A stretch of DNA of 64,000 nt. Origin: Henriciella sp. (GTDB taxonomy: Bacteria; Pseudomonadota; Alphaproteobacteria; Caulobacterales; Hyphomonadaceae). How positions within the stretch are numbered: the stretch's first letter is position 1; every line of letters begins with the position of its first letter. The notes beneath the pieces are model-generated. The model searched no databases and was not told the origin of the DNA. It saw nothing but the letters and a program-made list of their open reading frames with translations. The DNA lies in the NCBI GenBank assembly GCA_030066975.1, contig JASJAO010000010.1, forward strand, positions 26,719-90,718, given 5' to 3'. Positions 1 to 7,887 of the stretch are shown one piece after another. The position numbers were made by a program, and so were the translations under genes.

Positions 1-1
1 T

Positions 2-130
2 GGCATTGCCGGCGCTGGGACGCGGACGGCCCTTCGCGCTTTCCAGGCCGACTATGGCCTACCGACAGACGGCCAGATCACCGATCAGGTGGTCGATAAA
101 CTGAATGAATTGGCCAAAAGCGCGACCTGA
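2..130 (+). CDS. C-terminal end of a peptidoglycan-binding domain protein (partial)
   Basis: Only the last 42 codons are inside the window; the reading frame begins at base 2 and ends in TGA. The residues (ALRAFQADYGLPTDGQIT, then VVDKLNELAK) follow the PG_binding_1 pattern, a three-helix cell-wall-binding module that usually closes lytic murein transglycosylases or other wall hydrolases. The catalytic part would lie to the left and cannot be seen, so the enzyme class is unknown. The gene converges on the membrane protein gene to its right. Confidence 0.7.
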   Translation, partial: GIAGAGTRTALRAFQADYGLPTDGQITDQVVDKLNELAKSAT

Positions 131-136
131 GACGGA

Positions 137-895
137 TTAGCGGGAGTAGAACGCGCCGGTCGCGCCATAGCGCATCCTTCGTAGGACGATCCAGACGCCG
201 ATTACGGTCGCAGCGATGGCGAGCCCGTGCAGTTCCGTGCGCTGCCAATTGTTTACGATGACACCGATCAGGCCCCAGCCAAGCGCGACGAAATACCAAA
301 GGTTGGTGCTGATCCTGCTGGCAAAGGCAGAGGCGAGCAGTCCGGCGGGGATGAGGGTGAGCCAGAGCGATTGCCAGACCCGGTCCGTCACATCGCGACC
401 CAAGGCCCAACGGGTCACATCCGGCACGCTGATTGAGACTGCGACGCTGAGCCAACCGGCCAGCAAACCGACAAGACCACAGGCGAGCAGGCGGTGCAGT
501 GTGCCGTCAAAGCCTCCTGCCAGATCAAGCCTGTAAGCGGCCACCCATGCGGCGGCAAGGATAGGTAGCAACAGGACAAAGTCGAGCCAGGGCTGGGCGA
601 GGCTCTGCGCGCTGATCATCCAGATGACATTGCCCAGTCCGGCGACGGCTAAAGGCGCGGCAAGGTGATCGGACGTGGCGGTCGGTCGTATATTCGCCAG
701 GAGTGCAAAGGTCAGATAAGCCAGAAAAATCGGACCCCATATCGCGAAAAATACACCCGGTGGCAGTTCTGGCGGGAGGCCATCGGCGACCGCGCGCATG
801 CCGATATTCTCGCCTATCCCCAAGACCGGTAAGACTGGCGCCGCAAACTGTGCGATCGCGATCAGGAGCAGGGCAAGCCGTACCAAGCGTATCAT
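137..895 (-). CDS. TspO/MBR-like multi-pass membrane protein
   Basis: A 252-residue, strongly hydrophobic protein with about seven predicted membrane segments. The N-terminal stretch could be a signal anchor. The block PPGVFFAIWGPIFLAYLTFAL, followed by a PLAVAGLGNVIWM segment, resembles the tryptophan-rich TspO/MBR fold (Pro-Pro, Phe-x-x-Trp, then an Asn-x-x-Trp helix). It is longer than the roughly 160-residue bacterial TspO and matches the larger family branch. TspO proteins bind porphyrins and affect stress responses, but the ligand here is unknown. It is transcribed alone, convergent with the gene on its left. The family assignment is by motif reading only. Confidence 0.55.
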   Translation of the reverse strand: MIRLVRLALLLIAIAQFAAPVLPVLGIGENIGMRAVADGLPPELPPGVFFAIWGPIFLAYLTFALLANIRPTATSDHLAAPLAVAGLGNVIWMISAQSLAQPWLDFVLLLPILAAAWVAAYRLDLAGGFDGTLHRLLACGLVGLLAGWLSVAVSISVPDVTRWALGRDVTDRVWQSLWLTLIPAGLLASAFASRISTNLWYFVALGWGLIGVIVNNWQRTELHGLAIAATVIGVWIVLRRMRYGATGAFYSR

Positions 896-962
896 GAATC
901 AATTCCTCCGGGAGGCTGGGTCGCAAACCGTGCCCGGTTCGTCCAGTAAGAGAAATGTGATC

Positions 963-2582
963 TCAGGGCAGAAGCGCTTCCAGAGCTTCGATCCGATCAG
1001 CTTCGGCGGTCGGTTTGTCCCAGCGGACGCGGTTGATGCGCGGAAAGCGCATGGCAATGCCTGATTTATGCCGCGGCGAGCGTTGCAGGCCTTCAAACGC
1101 CACTTCGAGAACCAGGCCCGCATCCTTGGTGGCGGTCACCGCACAGACCGGGCCATAGCGCTCAACCGTGTTGCCCCGCACGAATTTATCAAGCTGTTTC
1201 AGTTCTTCATCCGTGAAACCGAAATAGGCTTTGCCAACCGGTGTGAGCTGGTCTTCACCATCAACCTCGCGCCAGACCCCGAAAGTAAAGTCGGAATAGA
1301 AGCTGGAGCGTTTTCCGTGCCCGCGTTGAGCATAGAGCATCACTGCGTCGACCAGAAATGGATCTCGCTTCCACTTGAACCACGGGCCTTTGGGACGTCC
1401 GGCCTGGTAGGTGCTGTCCCAGCGTTTGAGCATGATGCCTTCGATTTCGGGGGCGGGCGGGGCGTTGCGGGCCGTTTCCAGAGCCAGGATATCGTCGAAG
1501 GGCACCAGGGGAGACAGATCGATGCGCTCGGACGAGGTCTTGTCGAGAAAGGCTTCGAGCCGGGCGCGTCGGTCCTTGAATGTCTGCGCACGCAGGTCGT
1601 CATCGCCTTCTATTAGAAGGTCGTAGACGCGCACGAACGCGGGCCGGGCGTCCATCTGCTTTTTGGAGACGGTCTTTCGGTTGAGACGCTGTTGCAGCTC
1701 ATTGAACGGCGCGACGCCCCCATCCGGGGCGCGGATCAACAGTTCCCCATCAAGCGCAGCGTCGAAATCCATCGCCGCCAACACATCGGGAAAGGTGTGG
1801 GAGATGTCGTCGCCGGTGCGCGTGTAAATGCGGCGCGTGTCGCCCTCAGAGACGATCTGAACCCGGATGCCGTCATACTTCCATTCGGCGGCATAGGCGG
1901 CCTGCGTGATGAGATCGGGGTCAATCGCGTCGGGATTGTTGCGGTCTTTTTTGGCCACCAAAGGATGCGCGAGCATAACCGGTCGAAACGGGGCCATGAT
2001 GTCCGGGGCCGGTTTATCAGCCTTACCCTCGAGCCAGGCGAACAGGCTCTCATAAGGCGGCTCAAGGCCGTGCCAGATTTCTTCGATCTCAGCAGGCTCC
2101 ACAGTTCCAAACTGAGCAGCAGCGACCTTGGCGAGGCGCGAGGACACGCCAATGCGCAGGCCGCCCGTGACCAGTTTAAGCAAAGCCCAGCGGCCTCTGG
2201 GATCAAGCGCGTCCAGCCAGCGCTCGATCAGTTTGGCATTTTCGGCTTTTGTGGCCGTACGCAGCTGTTCGACAATCTCTCCGAGCTCCGGCACGCGATT
2301 GGCCCCGCGCTGAGCCGGCCAGATCAAACTGACAGTTTCGGCGAGGTCTCCGACATAATCGTAGGACAGACGAAACAGTTCGTGGTCGACCTTCTGTTCG
2401 ACCAGGCTGCGGATGAGACCGGCCTTTACGCCGGGAATGTCGACTTCGGAGGTGAGGGCCGCGAGCGCCCAGCCGCGTTCGGGATCGGGTTGGCGCGCAA
2501 AGAAGTCCTGCATCAAACCCAGCTTGCGATTGCGAGAGGGGGTGAGCAGCAATTGTTCCAGCAAGATGGCGAAGGCTTCCAT
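963..2582 (-). CDS. ATP-dependent DNA ligase (LigB/'cisplatin damage response' type)
   Basis: Joins DNA nicks through a ligase-AMP intermediate. Nucleotidyltransferase motif I is visible as EWKYDGIRVQIV, with Lys as the AMP-accepting residue. An N-terminal helical DNA-binding domain precedes it and an OB-fold C-terminal domain follows (LTPVGKAYFGFTDEEL). About 539 residues from the ATG at 2582, the usual size. A longer reading begins at 2645, but only the 2582 start has an AAGG-like site close in front and it matches the family N-terminus (MEAFAILLEQLLLTPSRN). In many alphaproteobacteria this ligase sits with an MBL-fold exonuclease and an Lhr-like helicase; neither is beside it here. Confidence 0.9.
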   Translation of the reverse strand: MEAFAILLEQLLLTPSRNRKLGLMQDFFARQPDPERGWALAALTSEVDIPGVKAGLIRSLVEQKVDHELFRLSYDYVGDLAETVSLIWPAQRGANRVPELGEIVEQLRTATKAENAKLIERWLDALDPRGRWALLKLVTGGLRIGVSSRLAKVAAAQFGTVEPAEIEEIWHGLEPPYESLFAWLEGKADKPAPDIMAPFRPVMLAHPLVAKKDRNNPDAIDPDLITQAAYAAEWKYDGIRVQIVSEGDTRRIYTRTGDDISHTFPDVLAAMDFDAALDGELLIRAPDGGVAPFNELQQRLNRKTVSKKQMDARPAFVRVYDLLIEGDDDLRAQTFKDRRARLEAFLDKTSSERIDLSPLVPFDDILALETARNAPPAPEIEGIMLKRWDSTYQAGRPKGPWFKWKRDPFLVDAVMLYAQRGHGKRSSFYSDFTFGVWREVDGEDQLTPVGKAYFGFTDEELKQLDKFVRGNTVERYGPVCAVTATKDAGLVLEVAFEGLQRSPRHKSGIAMRFPRINRVRWDKPTAEADRIEALEALLP

Positions 2583-2634
2583 GGCCGCCTTTATGGCGAG
2601 GGGTGAATTCATTGTCACAAAAAGTTTGTGAGTA

Positions 2635-2670
2635 ATCGCTTGCATATTGCGGAAGCAAGAAGTAAGCGAT
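2635..2670. promoter_or_regulatory. Inverted repeat in the divergent ligase/secreted-protein promoter region
   Basis: Arms ATCGCTT (2635-2641) and AAGCGAT (2664-2670) are exact complements, and an inner pair CTTGC/GCAAG lies between them. The site is between the divergent ligase and small secreted protein genes, where a shared operator would be expected. No binding protein can be named. Confidence 0.3.
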
Positions 2671-2694
2671 CAATCACTTATCAAGGAGGACGAT

Positions 2695-3036
2695 ATGAAA
2701 TCGCATTATTTCGCAACACTCATCGTGTCGGTGATGGCCGGTTCCGGACTGGCACACGCCGATAGTTTCCAGAACGCATCACAAGCTGCGGCAGATTCCG
2801 CAGAAGCCTCTGCGCGCCTTGTCGCGTCTGGCGTTCAGGTCACATTGGGGGCCACGGCGGTTCCGCTGGCCGCCTCCGGAGCGGTGGCAAATGCTGGTGG
2901 CAGCGCGGCCAATCAAATTGCGGGAGATCTTTGGGATGCCGCGAATGCGCCTTTGACCGTGGATGATGACATCGCCATGGCGCAGCCTCTGCCGCGCCTC
3001 AATCAGGATGTGGGCCCGGTGGAGCAGGCAGAATGA
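2695..3036 (+). CDS. Small exported protein of unknown function
   Basis: 113 residues. The start at 2695 is fixed by a strong AAGGAGG site seven bases upstream; longer readings lack one. The N-terminus (MKSHYFATLIVSVMAGSGLAHA) is a Sec signal peptide with an Ala-x-Ala cleavage site. The mature part is rich in Ala, Gly and Ser, with an amphipathic AAADSAEASARLVASG-like segment and an acidic tail. I recognise no family. Its last codons overlap the DUF2145 gene by four bases, so the two are translationally coupled and both products are exported, which suggests a shared envelope role. Confidence 0.75.
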   Translation: MKSHYFATLIVSVMAGSGLAHADSFQNASQAAADSAEASARLVASGVQVTLGATAVPLAASGAVANAGGSAANQIAGDLWDAANAPLTVDDDIAMAQPLPRLNQDVGPVEQAE

Positions 3037-3875
3037 GCCACTCTGGATTGGGCTCAGCCCTTAAAGCAATTTGCCTCGGCACAGCGATGGCTGTGCTCGG
3101 GGTCCCTGTAGCGACCGCTGACAGCGGGTCAGGTGCGGCAGCGACCTCAGACTTTTTCACGCCTGAAGAGGCCGGCGCCTATTCCAAACAGATAGAGCGT
3201 GAACTGGCCGCGAAAGGCGCCCGAATTGCGATTGTGTTCCGGACGGGGCGAACCCGCGACAAGCTGCCGGACGGGATTGACTATACCCATGGCGCTTTCT
3301 GGGTTCACCAGACCATTGCCCGACCGGATGGCTCCACCTTCAAAGGCTATGTGACCTATAATCTGTTTCACGGCGACGGTGAGAGCCTGAGCCGCGAGCA
3401 ATCCTATCTCGCAGAAGCGTTTCCGTTCGAGTTTGTGGCCTCGTCCGCGGTGGACGATCTCGGCGTCATCCTGCTCGAACCGGAATTGCAGCGGCGATTG
3501 CTGAGCCTGCTGGCGGACGGATCGTATGAAGACTTGCACGATACGGACTATTCCCTGATTGCCAGTCCGTTTGATGACCGGTTCCAGAACTGCAATGAGT
3601 TCATGCTGGACGTCATCGCAGCCGCGCTGTGGGAGACGACCGACTATGATCAGATCAAAGCCAATCTCCGAGCGCACTTTACCGCGACCAGGGTCAGGGT
3701 CGGCCTGCTGGCCCGGACCTTTGGGCCGCTGGCTGACAGTCGCCTGAAGACGAAAGATCATCGCGGCCAACCGATCCTGACGGTCACGTTTGCGTCTTTG
3801 GCGGATTTTCTAACCCAGAACGGCTACGCGACGGAGGTGTTCAAAACCGCGCCGGGATCGGTCCAAACAGGCTGA
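3033..3875 (+). CDS. DUF2145 family exported protein, possible LRAT/NlpC-like thiol enzyme
   Basis: 280 residues with a signal peptide ending near residue 29. The body carries the DUF2145 blocks: RIAIVFRTGR, LPDGIDYTHGAFWV, GYVTYNLFHG. His86 (in THGAF) precedes Cys187 (in QNCNEF). A His-then-Cys order with an Asn-Cys-x-x-Phe motif is what is seen in circularly permuted NlpC/P60 and LRAT-type thiol enzymes, so a peptidase, acyltransferase or amidase role in the periplasm is a reasonable inference, but it is not shown. It begins with an ATGA overlap of the preceding exported-protein gene. Family function is undescribed as far as I know. Confidence 0.8.
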   Translation: MSHSGLGSALKAICLGTAMAVLGVPVATADSGSGAAATSDFFTPEEAGAYSKQIERELAAKGARIAIVFRTGRTRDKLPDGIDYTHGAFWVHQTIARPDGSTFKGYVTYNLFHGDGESLSREQSYLAEAFPFEFVASSAVDDLGVILLEPELQRRLLSLLADGSYEDLHDTDYSLIASPFDDRFQNCNEFMLDVIAAALWETTDYDQIKANLRAHFTATRVRVGLLARTFGPLADSRLKTKDHRGQPILTVTFASLADFLTQNGYATEVFKTAPGSVQTG

Positions 3876-3958
3876 AAGCGGTGACAAGCGCAGCCCGTCC
3901 CCTTGCCCGAATCTGCTGTGAACCCTAAGCACGGGAGCAGATTCGAAGGGAGAGCGGT

Positions 3959-5482
3959 ATGGGCGACAGGATCTTCATTGGCGGGGCTGACACAGAAGGC
4001 ACAGGCCAACCCAATGGTGCGCAGACACTGCTGCTGAACCGCGCCAACCGGCATGGCATTGTCGCCGGTGCGACGGGGACGGGGAAAACGGTCACCTTGC
4101 AGATCCTCGCGGAAGGCTTTTCGGCTGCAGGCGTGCCGGTTTTCTGCGCGGACGTGAAAGGCGACCTGTCGGGGATCTGTGTGTCGGGCAGCCCGGAGCA
4201 CAAACTGCACCCGAAACTGATCTCGCGGGCGGAGAAAATCGGCTTTGAAGATTATGGCTATGGCGCGACCCCGACTGTGTTCTGGGACGTGTTCGGCGAC
4301 AAAGGTCATCCGGTCCGCACCACCATTAGCGAGATGGGCCCCTTACTCCTCTCTCGCCTGATGGACCTGTCGGAAACCCAGGAAGGGGTCCTGACGGTGG
4401 CGTTTGAGTATGCCGACGATGAAGGCATGTTGCTGCTCGACCTGAAAGACTTGCGCAAACTGCTCAATCATATGGGTGACAAGGAGGTGCGCGACACGAT
4501 CAGCCGGGAATATGGCAATGTGGCGACCGCGAGCCTCGGCGCCATTCAGCGCCGGCTTCTGGTCCTGGAACGTGAGGGGGCGGAGACGTTTTTTGGTGAG
4601 CCGGCGTTGAAACTGCAGGACTTCATGCGCACAACACGGGATGGACGTGGGATCGTGAACGTTCTGGACTCAACGACGCTGATCAATAGCCCGCGGCTGT
4701 ATTCAACGTTCCTGCTCTGGCTGTTGTCTGAACTGTTCGAGGAATTGCCGGAGGTGGGTGATCCGGACAAACCGAAAATGGTGTTCTTCTTTGATGAGGC
4801 GCATCTGCTGTTCAACGATGCGCCGCGGGCTCTGCTGGAGAAGATTGAACAGGTGGTTCGTCTGATCCGGTCCAAGGGTGTCGGGGTGTTCTTCGTGACG
4901 CAAAACCCGCGCGATCTGCCGGAAAGTGTTTTGGCCCAGCTTGGCAATCGGATTCAGCATGCGCTGAGAGCCTACACACCGGCAGAGCGGAAAGGCGTTC
5001 GCGCCGCGGCGCAGTCTTTCCGGGAGAATCCGAACTTTGATAGCGAAGAGGTGATTACCGATCTCGGTGTGGGCGAGGCACTCGTCTCGACGCTCGATGA
5101 GAAAGGGGCGCCTGGTATCGTCCAGCGCACGCTGATCCGCCCGCCGAGTTCCCGCCTTGGCCCGGCGACCGAGGCCGAACGTGAGGCGGAAATGCAAAAC
5201 AGTCCGGTGCTTGGTCTCTATGATGAAGCAATAGACCGCGAGTCAGCGTATGAGATCCTTCTGAAGCGGGAAGAAGAGGCCGCGGAAGCAGCTGAACGGC
5301 TGGCCAAAGAGGAAGAGCGCGCTGAGAAAGAGCTGAAGCGCAAAAAGACCAAGACGACGCGTCGGCGCCGGTCCACGCGCATGACCTCCACCGAACGGGC
5401 GATCAATACCGCGACCCGGACGATTGCGCGTGACGTGACCAAATATGTTCTGCGCGGTATCTTTGGCGGTCGTAGCCGCTAG
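3959..5482 (+). CDS. HerA/YjgR-like P-loop ATPase (DUF853)
   Basis: 507 residues. Walker A is GATGTGKT near residue 39, Walker B is MVFFFDEAHLLF near 275, and an Arg-rich sensor region follows (QNPRDLPESVLAQLGNRIQHALR). This is the HerA-FtsK class of hexameric ATPases, in the DUF853/YjgR branch, whose substrate is not established. The C-terminus is charged, coiled-coil-like (EEEAAEAAERLAKEEERAEK) and then very basic (KRKKTKTTRRRRSTR), suggesting nucleic-acid contact. The TetR regulator gene begins nine bases after its stop, so the two probably form a transcription unit. Confidence 0.88.
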   Translation: MGDRIFIGGADTEGTGQPNGAQTLLLNRANRHGIVAGATGTGKTVTLQILAEGFSAAGVPVFCADVKGDLSGICVSGSPEHKLHPKLISRAEKIGFEDYGYGATPTVFWDVFGDKGHPVRTTISEMGPLLLSRLMDLSETQEGVLTVAFEYADDEGMLLLDLKDLRKLLNHMGDKEVRDTISREYGNVATASLGAIQRRLLVLEREGAETFFGEPALKLQDFMRTTRDGRGIVNVLDSTTLINSPRLYSTFLLWLLSELFEELPEVGDPDKPKMVFFFDEAHLLFNDAPRALLEKIEQVVRLIRSKGVGVFFVTQNPRDLPESVLAQLGNRIQHALRAYTPAERKGVRAAAQSFRENPNFDSEEVITDLGVGEALVSTLDEKGAPGIVQRTLIRPPSSRLGPATEAEREAEMQNSPVLGLYDEAIDRESAYEILLKREEEAAEAAERLAKEEERAEKELKRKKTKTTRRRRSTRMTSTERAINTATRTIARDVTKYVLRGIFGGRSR

Positions 5483-5491
5483 GAGTTCCCT

Positions 5492-6037
5492 TTGGCAAAG
5501 GCAGACGCGCGTCGTTCAGAGTTGCTGGATCAGCTTGCTGACCATGTGCTGAAAGACGGGCTGATGAATGCCAGTCTGAGACCACTGGCCAAAGCGGTCG
5601 GCACCAGCGATCGCATGCTGCTCTACTATTTTGAGGACAAGGCGGATCTGATCGGCGCGATCCTGGACCGGATCTCTGAGCGGGTGACCCAGCTTCTGGA
5701 ACAGTCTGCGCCACAAAAACCTCTCCCTATGGAGGAGCTGACACCGACCCTGTTACAGGCCGTCTCGTCAGACGCGTTCTGGCCCTATTTGCGGCTTTGG
5801 TTGCAGATGGCGGCCTTTTCCGCTGACGGTGATCCGGTTTTCAAAACCGCTGGCGAACGGATCGGACGAGGTTTTGTGGCCTGGACTGAAGCTCAGCTGT
5901 CGGCGCCGGATGCGGCGAGCCGCGCGCGTGATGCGGCCGAGATTCTGATCCTGATCGAAGGCAGTGTCCTGCTCCGTAGTCTTGGGCTTGAGGATGTTGT
6001 GGAGCAGGTCTTTCCCCCGATACGGGAGCATGACTGA
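5492..6037 (+). CDS. TetR/AcrR family transcriptional regulator
   Basis: 181 residues. The N-terminal helix-turn-helix (residues about 10-55, with SLRPLAKAVGTSDRMLLYYF) is the TetR DNA-binding domain; the rest is the helical ligand/dimer domain. Translation starts at TTG 5492. The AGGAG at 5481-5485 is correctly spaced and overlaps the stop of the ATPase gene, and no ATG fits. It lies between the HerA-like ATPase and yaiI and overlaps the latter by one base, so it is likely co-transcribed with both and may regulate this small operon. Ligand and operator are unknown. Confidence 0.88.
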   Translation: MAKADARRSELLDQLADHVLKDGLMNASLRPLAKAVGTSDRMLLYYFEDKADLIGAILDRISERVTQLLEQSAPQKPLPMEELTPTLLQAVSSDAFWPYLRLWLQMAAFSADGDPVFKTAGERIGRGFVAWTEAQLSAPDAASRARDAAEILILIEGSVLLRSLGLEDVVEQVFPPIREHD

Positions 6038-6513
6038 TGGCGCCAGAAAACCCTACCGCGCCTAACATTCTGGTCGACGCGGATGCCTGTCCGGTCAAGG
6101 ATGAGATTTACAAAGTCGCTCTGCGCAAGTCCGTGCCGGTCACTTTAGTCAGCAACAGTTTCTTGCGTATTCCGCCGCATCCACTGTTGAAACTAATCAC
6201 GGTCAGCGATGGATTTGACGCCGCTGACGACTGGATTGCCGAGCGCGCCGGGCCAAGTTCGGTGGTCATCACCGCAGACATCCTGCTCGCGGAGCGGACT
6301 TTGAAAGCCGGGGCCATCACGCTTGGGCCGAATGGCAAACCGTTTACCGAGAATTCGATTGGGTCTGCAATTGCGACCCGTGCCATCATGGCAGACTTGC
6401 GCGCGGGAGCGGTTGGACAGAATATCGGTGGCCCGGCACCTTTCTCCAAGGCCGACCGGTCGCGCTTTTTGTCGGCGCTTGATCAAGCCCTGGTGAAGCT
6501 GGAACGCCGCTAG
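6037..6513 (+). CDS. yaiI: YaiI/YqxD family protein (DUF188, UPF0178)
   Basis: 158 residues, matching the usual family length. The conserved start ILVDADACPVKDEIYKVA and later GPNGKPFTENSIGSAIATR are characteristic of DUF188, a PIN-like/NYN-type nuclease fold whose substrate is not established. The ATG shares one base with the TGA of the TetR gene, so the pair is translationally coupled. Nothing is missing in the sequence. Confidence 0.92.
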   Translation: MAPENPTAPNILVDADACPVKDEIYKVALRKSVPVTLVSNSFLRIPPHPLLKLITVSDGFDAADDWIAERAGPSSVVITADILLAERTLKAGAITLGPNGKPFTENSIGSAIATRAIMADLRAGAVGQNIGGPAPFSKADRSRFLSALDQALVKLERR

Positions 6514-6595
6514 CCATCCCGGGCAGCATCCCATCAGGTTCGAAGACAGCCTCTGTCAGTCTTTAGGCAAAACCGGCGCAGATTGATCGTTGAAT

Positions 6596-6618
6596 GGTGC
6601 ATAAGCGGAGAATGCACC
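6596..6618. promoter_or_regulatory. Inverted repeat upstream of the cupin gene
   Basis: GGTGCAT (6596-6602) and ATGCACC (6612-6618) are perfect complements with a 9-base centre, 68 bases before the cupin start. The stretch between yaiI and the cupin gene holds no other gene. It could be an operator; no regulator is identified. Confidence 0.3.
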
Positions 6619-6685
6619 TCAATGTTCGCGGGTCGCTTGTTGCGGTTTTGATGGTCGTTTCAAGTGAAGCAGCACGCCCATCGCC

Positions 6686-7744
6686 GTGTCGCCATTCGAC
6701 AAGACCATGTTTGATCACCTGCCAAGCCATCTCGATGACCTGCCGCGTATACGCGTTCACGAGACCGCAGCGAGTTCAAGACTGTCGGAGGCCGATTTTT
6801 CTGAGGATACGCCCTATGTTGTGAGAGGACTGGTTTCCGACTGGCCGATGGTGAAAGCGGGCAATGAGTCCTCAGATAGGCTGCGCAGCTATCTTCTGGA
6901 TTTCTACAACAAGAAGCCCCTGGTGGCGTCTTTCGGCGCGCCGGAGATCAAGGGACTGATCTCCTATGCCGACGATATGAGCATGAACACGGTGCAGCGG
7001 CGCACCGATTTGTTGGATGTCTTCAAACGCATTGCCGCCAGTGAAGCCGATGCTGAACAGGCCTGTATCTATATCGCAGCGATTGCCCAGGATGCGTATT
7101 TTCCAGGACTTCAGGCAGAAAACCCGATCGATCTTGGCGGGCACAAGGCTTTTGGTCGTCTTTGGATGGGAACCCGGAGCTGTATTCCGGCCCATAATGA
7201 TTCCCCCGCCAATCTTGCCTGTGTTGTGACCGGGCGACGTCGCTTCACATTGTTCCCGCCGCACGTGTTTCGAGATCTCTATCTTGGGCCGATCGACAAC
7301 ACCCCGGCGGGACGGTCGATCAGCATGGTGGATACGCGCGACCCAGATTTTGCCAAATATCCCCGGTTCCGAGAGGCTTTGGAGGAAGCCAGCGTAGCCG
7401 AACTGGGGCCCGGCGACGCGATCTTTATTCCGCCGCTCTGGTGGCACAATGTTGAGGGCCTGAACCCGTTCAATATCCTGATCAATTACTGGTGGCGCCG
7501 CTCACCCGAATATCTTGGCAACCCTCAACCTGCGCTCAATCACGCGCTGCTGGCTTTGCGCGACCTGCCGCAGGACCAGAAAGACTATTGGCGCGAAGTG
7601 TTCGACTATTACGTGTTCAGGAATGACGAAGAGACCGTCGCACATATTCCGACCGGAAAACGCGGCGTGCTCGATAAACTGACGCCGCAGACCGCGCAGA
7701 ATGTCCGTAACTTTCTGATGCGGGTCTTCCAGCCACGCCGTTGA
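6686..7744 (+). CDS. JmjC-like cupin_8 family protein (putative Fe(II)/2-oxoglutarate oxygenase)
   Basis: 352 residues from GTG 6686; an ATG at 6707 (MFDHLPSHLDDLP) is equally possible because neither has a clear ribosome site. The cupin core carries the iron-binding His170-x-Asp172 (PAHNDSP) and distal His254 (WWHNVEGL), with the RRRFTLFPP strand and GDAIFIPPLWWH, as in the cupin_8/JmjC-like hydroxylases. In related marine alphaproteobacteria such genes commonly sit with tryptophan halogenases and TonB receptors; here it stands alone. Substrate unknown. Confidence 0.85.
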   Translation: MSPFDKTMFDHLPSHLDDLPRIRVHETAASSRLSEADFSEDTPYVVRGLVSDWPMVKAGNESSDRLRSYLLDFYNKKPLVASFGAPEIKGLISYADDMSMNTVQRRTDLLDVFKRIAASEADAEQACIYIAAIAQDAYFPGLQAENPIDLGGHKAFGRLWMGTRSCIPAHNDSPANLACVVTGRRRFTLFPPHVFRDLYLGPIDNTPAGRSISMVDTRDPDFAKYPRFREALEEASVAELGPGDAIFIPPLWWHNVEGLNPFNILINYWWRRSPEYLGNPQPALNHALLALRDLPQDQKDYWREVFDYYVFRNDEETVAHIPTGKRGVLDKLTPQTAQNVRNFLMRVFQPRR

Positions 7745-7887
7745 TCCCGGTCGGCTGGAGGAACGCGGTCCTGTTTCCGCGGCGTGTAGGCTTCCATCTG
7801 TGTGGTTGAGCCCCTAAGTGTTGGTGACGCCGCCGTCAGGTTTATCCGGCGGGCCAAGCGACACGACAGGTTACGGGAGACCAAGCG

